A DNA stretch of 64,000 bases from NCBI GenBank assembly GCA_963920635.1, contig OY987303.1, positions 51,583,223 through 51,647,222 of the forward strand. The letters run 5' to 3'. Under the pieces are notes generated by a model. The model was not told the origin of the DNA, did no database searches, and saw only the letters and a program-made list of their open reading frames with translations. Origin of the DNA: Pseudeuparius sepicola. Lineage: Eukaryota; Arthropoda; Insecta; Coleoptera; Anthribidae. Every line of letters starts with the position of its first letter. Position 1 is the stretch's first letter. This document shows, piece by piece, positions 55,475-64,000 of this stretch. The position numbers and the translations under genes are program-made.

Positions 55475-56899
55475 AATGCTTGCCGGTACATCAACTTTGT
55501 GTCAAACAGAATTTTATGCGTTAATATAATTTTCTTTTGAAAATGACATATTCTTATCGATATTTTTTAGTAATAATAAAAAGTTAAGAAAATTATAGAA
55601 TGATACTCGTATATTATGTTGTATAGCTAGTGATATAAAATAGTTTTTACGAAGTAATGACTTTTTAAAATTTTAAGAAATTTTATAAATAGGAAATAGG
55701 CGCTTATGTAACATTAAAATAGAAACGACTTTTTCAAGTTTTGAAATTGTAACAAATAAGCCAATTTTTAGAGATTTTATTTTTTAAATATAATTTTTGA
55801 CAGATAGCGAAAGTCACGTGACCACGTTTGAGTCGGTTATTTTTCCTCGTTTTTAATCGAAAGGTAACCCCAAAGTTAACTGCATATGTGTTCTATTATT
55901 ATCCGTTAATAAAAATATGTTTAAATTAATAAAAAGATACATTTTGCACCATCTTCATTTTTTCCAAAAAGGTTTTTTGGTTATAACTTCTGTTTGACGT
56001 TCGATTGTTTTTTTCCAAACGACATTACATTGTTTGGAAAAAACTGCAACAAACTGGTTTTTAAATCATTAATTTGTCTCAAAAAATACGGAATGGTTAA
56101 AGTGAATGTTCTTATCACCTTCAGGCGGACACCCTGTACCTAATAAAAATATTATTAAACAAATAATAGTATTTTTTGAAATTGAGCCCATGTGTTGACA
56201 GGTGGCCGTGATTACAGCCCAAAAGTAAAGTTACACACATTGTTTAATGTGCTTTTTGAACCTAACAAAAAAAAGTTTATCAAAATCGGTAAACAAATAA
56301 AGATATTTTACCAGGGTGGTAACTCCTTAACGGAGGTCACACTGTAGATGTTTAACATATAGGTACAGAAGATGTTCTTTCGCATCAATATATCATTTTC
56401 ATTTTTTATTTTCGAGATATGTATTTATCTTAATTATTGCGTTACTTAAAATGTGTGTTTGAATGTAGTGTTAATGCAAACGAAGAAACACCTTATGTAC
56501 ACATAAAAAACTAAACATAATTTTGTAGAACTTTTAAGCCAGCAATACTATACCTACAGAAAACGTGCCGAATAACATTTTTTAACTAAAGATATGCCTT
56601 TAACAGTAAAAAACACAGTTGACATTCAAGTGACCTTGAAAACGTCGTCTGCCTACAAGTGAAAACGTGCGTCTTACATTGCACCTCATATGCTTAAACT
56701 TTTATGTGATTTTTTGCGATTTTCGTTTTTGAGATATTTATAATAGCTGCATTTATTAAAATGGAACACCCGGTATAGATAATTTTCGACATACCTATAC
56801 ATATAGAGACATAGACATATGAATCCTCCCCTAATGTCAGTTTATATGCTAACGATTGTATTTTCCTCACGAAAAATACATAACGGCGACATACGTATA

Positions 56900-57640
56900 A
56901 ATAATGCAAAGTCAACTAAAGCAGTTTTTAGTGCCGCCGTGTACCTTTCGAGCTAAAAATCAATGAACCATTGCTAAAAAGAGAGGGGTTAAAATCACAA
57001 ATCGGAGTCTTTGAGCTACGGGGGTCTCCCGAATATACCTTTTGAAGTTTTATATTATTTTAATATTAAAAATTCGCAATTCATAGTATATAATAATATG
57101 GAAGTAATACAAAAACATAAAAAAGTAATCAGAAAGCTTAGTTGATTAAATATTATATCGCCAAAACGTAAAATTGATCATATGAACATAATATATGTAA
57201 TTATTAAACTGGACCTGTAACAACAGCGTCAACCGTTCATCGATCGTTTGTTTTTCGCGCCATCTGATAAACAATAGCTACACTTTTGGTATTCCCGCTG
57301 CATAATTTAAGGGTATTTTGCCTATGTTTTTTATTTACAACAAGACTGGATAATTACAATGTTTACTACCGGGTTTTCGTTCCGAGCATATTCGGAAACC
57401 TCTGCCCATCTTAACGAAGGTAAAATTCCGGCTCAAGAGACAAAATAGACGAATTTGTGCCTGCATAAAGTTTGAAATTCAAAAAAAATTCTCGTCCATA
57501 GCTTTTAAACTAGTGTCATTAGTATCTACGGATATTTTAAAAATACCCGTGTTTTTTGTAACCCTTTGAAATTCATTACTTTTTCCAGCTAGTTGGAAAT
57601 AAAAATACATTGATACAGGCAACCAAACATACAATGGCGA
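56900..57640 (+). repeat. Repeat shared with 42440-42930
   Basis: It is the fuller copy of the pair, containing GTCAACTAAAGCAGTTTTTA, GACTGGATAATTACAATGTT and CATTGATACAGGCAACCAAA. It ends at the right terminal repeat of the 3.7 kb element, so the family is part of that transposon. Confidence 0.7.
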
Positions 57641-57794
57641 GGCCCCCCTTAAGCATATGCGCTTGTTTTAGCGAGTTCCACCTCGTGTTTTCGGCTCTGC
57701 CTTTAGATGCGACTCACCCTGTATAGGGAGAGAGAGATGCGGAGAGCGAGTCTTTCTCGTGGAACTAGTTATGAGGCGATCAAATAAAACACAA

Positions 57795-59600
57795 TATTCT
57801 AAAAACAAGTTTTATTACAATTTGATAGTAACTTGCATTAAATTGCCTTACAAAAGAGGGTTACAATTTGAAAATTTAAATAGAGGTAAATTTGAAAGTT
57901 TCAACAGCAATAAATTGGAAATTTAAATAGGAGTAAATTTGAAACTTAAGATTAAGCAATCGCCTTAGGTTACCCCGACTGAGATTTTTACCGTGGCTCG
58001 ATTCTGTCCTTTCGGGTAAAGGTGATATAGTCCAACACAATACCTCAACTCCACACTCGAGTAAGTCTGTGCCCAATGTGCGAGAACCAAACCAGACCAC
58101 TTTTAGCTGAAACGCTGCAGTGCCGACTAGCTGGGACGTAGGTCTTTGTTGTGGCTGGTGGATCTGTCGCTTAGCTGCACGTGACCAAACCAGAGCTTGT
58201 GATGCCGTAGGAGGAGGTGTGGTGTAACAGCTTCGAAGTATCTGTGAAGTCGAAAACCAAGCAGTACCCAATCTCTTAAGTCGAGAAAATATTTAGAGAA
58301 CTATAGGGGATATTGTTTCTATTTACTTATAATTTAAAACTTGTATAGTTAGTAAAACTATCTTAATTACAACAAAGTATGACTAATTTATTAATGCGAT
58401 ATTTATAATTTATAATTATTTAATAAAGAAACACTGTGCACAGAGATAGCAAAAATAATGCAAAATATTTACTTGTACAAATGTATCTAATATACAATTT
58501 GACTTGATATTAAAAAGAAATCGGAACCTCAGACTAGGACAAGAGAATGATTTTTGTTTTTGATTAAAAGTTATATTAACACACACTTATATGTTCTCTG
58601 GGTAAGAAAAACAAATTTTGTTCGATAAAATAGAAAATTCAATAATAATAGAAAACGAAAATCTGAGGCGACTCTCCGCTACGTTCCTTCGGGGATCAGA
58701 CCTAGAGTGGTATCGTTGAAAGTTAATAAGGTAAAAAAATTAAGATACGGCAATATAATCAGGAGCAGAACACAGGCCGAAATCCAGAGGACAGCTCGAG
58801 TTCGTAGAACCTAGGTGAGTAGATATCTCGAGAAAACGGTACGAAAAAAAAAAAGATAAATGAGATAAAATCTACTCACCAGGGTTTCCACGGACTTCCA
58901 CGGCGCTCGAGCCCCTGTGGACTCCTTCTGTGCTGGCTGAAATGAAGTTCAACTCCTGGGGTAGTACACGTGGTTGACTACATCAGAAAACCAGGGCTCC
59001 AGTAGATAAGTTTCACATGAAATTGAAAGATAACAAATATTAATTAATGAATAGTAGAATTTCAACGATACACTCTTGATCACACCGCTAAATTAGGGTT
59101 GAAAAATCGAAAAAGTGGCCAAGCCAAAAACACGATGCGAGCACCTCAAGAACGCAACGAAAAGTGTCTTCGGAACGAGAACTTAATCAGAACCTTTTGT
59201 GGTACGATATCCGGGTTCGAGATTATGGAATGTTCTATCGAATTCTATAGACAACCCGCGAAAATTCTTAATAAAAATGCACGATGAAAAAACTAACATT
59301 TTGAATCAATTTCCGTTTGTGTTTGTGATTCGTACCACAAAAAAGTTTAGGTAGATGAACGACAAAATTGACACTTGACCGGGGAATCGACTGTAATCAC
59401 AAATCACTTTAGTTAGACAAGTTTGATATGATCGGAATAGTATCAGGTATTTATTCTCCAAAAGTAAGCACAACAAATTAAAAGGTATTCTACTTTAACA
59501 AGCAATCAAAGGTAATTATTTAGTTACATACCTGAACTTTGGAATCTGGCTCGCAGACCAATATTCACACAACCATAAAATACAAATCCACGTCAGAAGA
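57795..59600 (-). CDS. Possible spliced minus-strand transcript, three exons, product unknown
   Basis: Two consensus donors occur on the minus strand: TTCAG|GTATGT (exon end at 59532) and CCCTG|GTGAGTAG (exon end at 58880). Acceptors are TTTTCTGATGTAG| (exon start 58977) and TTTTCGACTTCACAG| (exon start 58241). An AATAAA lies at 57816-57811. The reading frame stays open over both junctions for about 80 codons, starting with a hydrophobic run (LLLLTWICILWLCEYW) and ending VTCS-stop in exon 3. No ATG is visible in exon 1, so a further 5' exon would be needed. A 131-codon frame in another phase overlaps exon 3 (57876-58271). It may be a small host gene, a long non-coding RNA or part of an unknown retroelement. 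Confidence 0.25.
58271..58740. other. AT-rich stretch inside the possible transcript
   Basis: It would be intron in the model above. No repeats or frames are recognised. Confidence 0.3.
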
Positions 59601-59759
59601 AGAAGAGTTTAATCGTATGCGCGATAGGCGTAGAATTATCTTTCTGTTACAGGGGTGGTTCAATAATGAATTGATAAATTTAATGAAATTAAAACGCTGT
59701 AACGGAATGAGACAAAATTTCCGATACAATACAGGGTGCAAATGAATAAGTGCGAAAAA

Positions 59760-60760
59760 TTCAGGAGGTGAACGCTTTTTAAAATTAAGGGTGTCTTTCG
59801 TATAACATTTTTCGATTCAGACTAAAAAACTGAAATTAAGTATTAACCATCCCATCAGAACTTTACATCAAATTCGCAAAAAACGCAGTAGGTGTACATT
59901 TTTACCTACACTTTTAACTAGTAGGCGTTTCTTTGTTTTATGTATGTTAGACCGACAATCCAAAAAAAACTGACCAAAATTTAGTAACAAAAAATAAAAA
60001 TACATTGTTAGCCATCAGTTTACCAGAACATGAAGCTGTAGCCGTGAGAAATCTTATATATACATCAGTCAACGCTCTAAGTAGGTACTTTATGTAGGTA
60101 AGAATCGACACTCAACAAAATAGTTAGCACTGACTCATGTGGAATTTAGTTGCCGAGGCCTCTGGCCGAGGCAATAAACCACATAAGTCAAAAAAGAACT
60201 TTAGCGCAGAGGTATAGTATTGCTAAAGTCACTTAAACCAGCATTAAAAACCCTAATAATTGGCGTCACAAAAAGAATATAAGACATGAGCGTCACTCGG
60301 TTTTCAAAAATATACATATTCTACATGCAACATAATATTTCATTTTTAAGGTTTTTAAAGGTTGTCGTCAAATACAACGCAAAGGTTAATGCACCATATA
60401 ATATTGTTAAAGGTCTCTAAAAAACCATATCGGCAACTATATACGCAAGTAGATCCTAAGGTCTGTGAAATTATGGCACGCCTATCCACCGCATTTCGCT
60501 GCACAAGTAGCCAGCCGTCGAACAGTGTAACCCATGCAAGTATTGGTGATATTATATTAGGCGAGCATGCAGTCACCTGTTTTTACTACAATATCTATCT
60601 TCACTGTCTCCTTCATCTCTTTTTACTACTAATACCAGGTTCGGTTTAATATATGGTTAAAAAGTGTTCTGTCTCGTATTTTATTGCCGAGGCGCCTGTT
60701 CTCGATCTACCCTGGTAAAACATAAATGAACTCACTTGGAACACAGTGATATACGGGGCG
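59760..60760. other. Mixed spacer with one small MITE
   Basis: The MITE-like sequence at 60128-60217 is the second copy of the palindrome at 13283-13404. Overlapping frames at 60355-60649 on both strands (73 and 95 codons) have no recognised domain. The other parts are AT-rich without signals. Confidence 0.4.
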
Positions 60761-60761
60761 C

Positions 60762-60855
60762 GATCTATTTCATAGCATTTGCCATGCTCCGCTACTGGTA
60801 AAAATACCAGACTTATCAGCAGATATCACCCGTATAAAATTGAAAGTTTTTTTAT
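60762..60855 (+). repeat. 90-bp repeat shared with 36667-36755
   Basis: CTATTTCATAGCATTTGCCA and ACAGACTTATCAGCAGA-type sequence occur at both places, followed by ATCACCCGTATA. The second copy joins directly to the deleted transposase at 36665. The family is otherwise unidentified. Confidence 0.7.
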
Positions 60856-61149
60856 ACGGTCGACGTCGACCTAGTCAAGGAGGCAACCACTAAGAAAGCG
60901 AGCGTAGCGATTTGATTGGTCGGCGTTTCGGAGATCCACGGAGCAGGTGTCGACGTAGGCCAGTTAGGCCAGTATAACCAGTGCCGTGCACGGAAATAAG
61001 GATTGCGCTTTATTTTACGGATTTTGGTTTTGTGTATAGATTTTTGTGTGGTGTTTGTTTTGTGTGCAACAAAATTATTGGTTTGCTTTGGTTTGAATCA
61101 TTTCAAAGTTTATTTTCAAAGTTTATTTATTTATTTATTTTCCCAACAG

Positions 61150-61400
61150 AAACTCCAAACTGCTTCCTGTTGTGCAGCCTTCATGAAAAATAGATTGATA
61201 TTCAAACCTACTAAAATATGTATACTGAAAGATTGCGCTGCTATAGGTAACAATTTCGCAATGCGCTCGAAAGGTAAATGGCCGGGTTTTGAATATTTGG
61301 TCTCTTGTGACGGGCTATGGCTCTGCGTCTGACGTTTGATGTTTTATCGAAAAAATTGTACAATAATGGGCTACTGAGCTGATTTCTGAGCTTTTAATGA
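61150..61400 (+). repeat. Repeat shared (inverted) with 12880-13160
   Basis: CCTACTAAAATATGTATACT, GGTAACAATTTCGCAATG and GAATATTTGGTC segments match the complement of the interior of the 12701-14157 element, ending at TTGTACAATAATGGGCTAC. The 109-codon frame here overlaps the repeat and is not considered a gene. Confidence 0.7.
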
Positions 61401-61539
61401 CGATTTTGAGAAACTCCACTACCGATTTCAAGAACAATTGCCTTTTTGTATGAATAATTTTTCTATATAAGTTATAAATTATTTTGAACACGAAAGGTAC
61501 ACATACCTCTCTGGAAATCCCGATTTAGTATTGTAGCCG

Positions 61540-62410
61540 CTTCTAGTCGATGTCTCTCGTCGAGGGCGGGAAGTTTGCGAGTTTAGCGATGTATACCGGG
61601 GTAACAAAAACAGCCGCCGCATAGTTTACAGTTGTTTATACAACATTACACGCAATCGTTAACTCGGGAATCGGGAAAGTTCGTATCTGGCTGGGTAAAA
61701 TCCAAACAACTTGGAAACAAGTTCGCCCTTAATTGTATAATTTTATTCGTCTCGCTGTCTGCCTAGAGCAAAAGGTACAATCAAAGCTCATTGTTGCAAA
61801 CAATGCAGCAACTTATCCGGTCACTAACGCATTGTATTCATCGGATCTTGAGCAAGGAAAAGAATGCGCATAAAAAACTGAAACTTTATACTCGACGTTG
61901 CCAGCATTTCGTAGTAATTTATTAAGGTACTGAGTAGGTACGTTACGAAGGGTCAATTGATAATTAATTAAAAAAAAATAGTTCTATATGTTTTTGAAAT
62001 ACGTGCTGTACAGCTTTCATATAATATGCGAAAGTAACTTGTAATTTACATTTTTATACAACATTTGTTATGTACCTGGCGGTGGAACATTACAAATAAA
62101 CATAATACCTGCGGTATTATGATAATACATCAGGCACGCCATTGTATCATTAACAGGAAAAATCTATAAAAGACACGGCTTGCGGCTCTGGTAATATTTT
62201 ATTATTTTTGGCTTGGCTAGAAGCAAATCACGGCTTTTTGTGCGAGAGACATTTATTAATAACCGGCAGTGTTTCCCTTGAAATGACTGCTATTTCCGGG
62301 ACATTTTTATTAATTATCCTGTGTCTCTATCTTAATCTATGCTTTAAGTTATACCTCAGACAACGAAAACAACGGTTTTATATTTGTCATTGTTTGTAGC
62401 CACCAAAAGT
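61540..62410. other. GC-richer islands, possible regulatory DNA
   Basis: Two blocks (about 61540-61920 and 62150-62400) are more balanced in composition and show no repeats shared with other parts of the window. They contain AT cores such as CTTAATTGTATAATTTTATT, ATTTATTAATAACCGG and TTTTTATTAATTATCC among CG-bearing DNA. The 63-codon plus frame at 62208 is hydrophobic at its end but not recognised. I consider them candidate conserved non-coding elements. Confidence 0.3.
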
Positions 62411-62522
62411 AGGGTGCGAGAGACGGCCCTCTGTATATCCTAGGGGCAACGATTATACACATATTATATGATATATTGATTTACTCGATGCTTAATACGT
62501 ATTGATTTATTCAATGGTTATA

Positions 62523-62781
62523 CAGTGTGTCCCAGGATAAGTGAAACGAGAGATGTAAAAAAATTTTCACAGGGACATAATTTTCAATTCTCAGCAACTT
62601 TTTCCAATGAAATTTTTCGATATCTTGTCGAGGAAGGGCACTTAACCTACACAGAAAATAAATAAGTCGTTCCTGTCAAGGCCTACTTTATTTTTGAAAA
62701 TTGGACCCCAAATGGCCAAATTTGAACTCGAAAATTTTTGGCCTTTAACACCTCTCGTTTCACTTATCCTGGGACACACTG
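62523..62781. mobile_element. MITE, 259 bp, CAGTGTGTCCCAGGATAAGT ends, TA duplication
   Basis: The terminal repeats of about 32 bp (CAGTGTGTCCCAGGATAAGT plus GAAACGAGAG) are exactly inverted at the two ends and flanked by TA. The interior is non-coding; the 75-codon minus frame nearby starts inside it and is a shadow. It sits just upstream of the third GATGGCGG-type repeat. Confidence 0.88.
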
Positions 62782-62789
62782 TATAGTAG

Positions 62790-63440
62790 GTTGCAACACT
62801 GACATCCGATTGAGCTGAAATTTTGCATACACCTTTAGTTCCGGTGACAATACAATATGCAATACTCAATATTGTAATACTTTCAAAATGGCCGCCGCTC
62901 CAAGATGGCGGATGATGTATTTTTTGTCAACCCCCTTAATATGGATATCAAATGAAAGGGCTTGAAGAGTGGAAAACGAAAAAGTTAGTGACATCATCAA
63001 ATCCAATATGGCGACCGCCCCAAGATGGCGGACTAAATTTCTTTACCAACCTCCTGACATGGGAATTAAATAGGTACTAAGAAGCACAAAATAAAATTGA
63101 AAATAAAAAAAAACCTTTTTTAAAAACAATAAAGTAAGTTTAGGTTTTCATTGAGATAATTCAATTCCAAATTGCGACAAGTTTTTGTAAATTATTGAAA
63201 GCTTGTCGCGCGAATTGTAAAGAAAAAAATGCATACTTTGGCAAATAGGTACTTGCTTATCAACCAATCACTGTTCGATAAAATTAATTATTGGTAGATA
63301 CATACCAACTTTCATCAACATTTCGCGCGACAAGCTTTTCAATTTGAAAAAACTTGTCGCAATTTGGATTTGAATTATCTTAACGAAAATCTTTTAGTAT
63401 CTACACGGCTTAAATACAAACTTGTTTTTAAAAGGATTTT
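62790..63440. repeat. GATGGCGG-type repeat, copy 3, with palindromic tail
   Basis: GACATCCGATTGAGCTGAAA, CTTTCAAAATGGCCGCCGCT and AAGATGGCGGATGATG match 7950-8080 closely. The tail (about 63110-63440) is an imperfect palindrome around GCGACAAGTTTTTG and CTTGTCGCAATTTGG. Its left end is cut by the MITE at 62523-62781. Confidence 0.75.
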
Positions 63441-64000
63441 TTTCTTTTGTCATGCGTTGTGAGTCTTTTAGGATCTCGCGTCTATTTATGGTATAATCTA
63501 TTTCTTGTATATTATATTTATATATTCCTCCCTGTAAATGGCTTTAGCTGTAGGGTTATGTATTAAATAAATAAATAAATAGCTACTTAAATAAATAAAT
63601 ATTGTTCTAAAGCAAGCAGAGAAGTAAATATTTATCCAATTCGTATTGGCCAGGTGGCCCTATATAGCGTGGACCACGTATTTAGCTCAACTTGACTCAA
63701 GCAACAACTTTTTAATTTTTTTTTCGAAAATACATTTTTTTATCGTTTCTTTTTTTTTTTTTCATTAAAATAACGCTAACGAATTGCTTACGGATAAAAA
63801 AGTAAATAAAGTTTTCTAAAAGTTGAGCGTTTATGTAGTTTATAATTAGGTTATAAATTAGTAGTTTTAGATAACAAAAATTTCTTCTAAGGTTCTTTCT
63901 CACTTTAAATAATTTCCTGAAGGAAAAAAATGGTAATATTTTACCTTCATATAGATAATTCTCACCCAAACATAATTAATTGATATAATAATTCGTGTTT
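63441..64000. other. AT-rich DNA, nothing recognised
   Basis: Contains AAATAAATAAATA runs near 63565-63600 and long A/T runs. The 85-codon minus frame is lysine/phenylalanine-rich, as expected from composition. Confidence 0.4.

Larger units (their letters stand above)
54010..57721. mobile_element. Large TIR element, 3.7 kb, with TAGGGTGAGTC/GACTCACCCTG ends
   Basis: Ends and about 80 bp inward are inverted. GCAGAGCCGAAAACACAAGG and AACTCGCTAAAATAAGC on the left match CCTCGTGTTTTCGGCTCTGC and GCTTGTTTTAGCGAGTT on the right. TA flanks both ends. Inside are a palindrome (54073-54650), an isolated GACACCCTGTA end near 56130, a small hairpin (55424-55474) and the repeat shared with 42440-42930. 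No frame exceeds about 93 codons and no transposase is seen. It is probably a non-autonomous composite. Confidence 0.7.

Noticed and set aside
61003..61332. 109-codon plus ORF
   Set aside because: Its second half is a repeat present inverted at 12880-13160 and its first half is low-complexity; no domain.

Overview
This is a 64 kb, AT-rich (roughly one-third GC by eye) animal nuclear sequence, almost certainly from an insect. The transposon families point that way: Tc1/mariner (IS630-type) elements with TA target duplications, hAT elements with 8-bp duplications, a Ty3/gypsy element, a Jockey-like LINE and a Penelope-like element. So do the short (TA)n and ATGT microsatellites and the tRNA-like Pol III boxes. 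The order cannot be fixed from the sequence. I see no complete, confidently identified host protein gene. Most long open frames are shadows of repeats or decayed transposons.

Layout. 0-8 kb: a mariner element with about 500-bp inverted repeats, a Cys-rich orphan ORF (3979-4404), and two palindromic elements. 8-16 kb: a GATGGCGG-type repeat with a palindromic tail, a foldback element whose left side is a dimeric tandem array, a dated hAT (11549-12458), a CAGGGTG-ended element (12701-14157), a tandem pair of a family that recurs inside a (TA)n tract, and a 146-bp MITE. 16-29 kb: an element with sub-terminal CACGGAGCTGA repeats, a mariner transposase remnant, two copies of a 650-bp repeat (one split by a hAT with an exact 8-bp target duplication), a hAT inside an inverted repeat, and a stack of nested palindromes around two (TA)n tracts (22.6-25.7 kb). 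29-39 kb: Tc1 and IS630-type transposase remnants, the Penelope C-terminal GIY-YIG region, a 4 x 193 bp tandem array, and a second long-TIR mariner lying between two inverted copies of a GC-rich island. 39-46 kb: a Ty3/gypsy element with gag fused to RT by an internal deletion and pol split by a palindrome, a Tc1 pseudogene, and two oppositely oriented Penelope pieces. 46-54 kb: three copies of a repeat unit carrying a tRNA-like sequence, a GC-rich duplicated block, a THAP-domain relic, a 4 x 122 bp tandem array, a near-perfect 329-bp palindrome and a Jockey-like RT relic. 54-64 kb: a 3.7 kb TIR element, a possible spliced minus-strand transcript (57.8-59.6 kb), further MITEs and another GATGGCGG-type copy.

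Nothing here works together as a pathway. Two themes stand out. First, palindromes are unusually dense, several nested and at least three including flanking DNA in their arms. Second, short GC-rich, apparently single-copy islands (3.2, 5.0, 14.7, 22.2, 34.1, 36.2/38.5, 44.7, 47.9, 50.7, 61.7 and 62.2 kb) lie between transposons and may be regulatory DNA of a distant gene. The best candidates for undescribed biology are the Cys-rich ORF, the spliced-transcript candidate, the inverted island pair, the tRNA-like repeat unit and the nested palindromes. All protein assignments come from motifs read by eye, not from a search.
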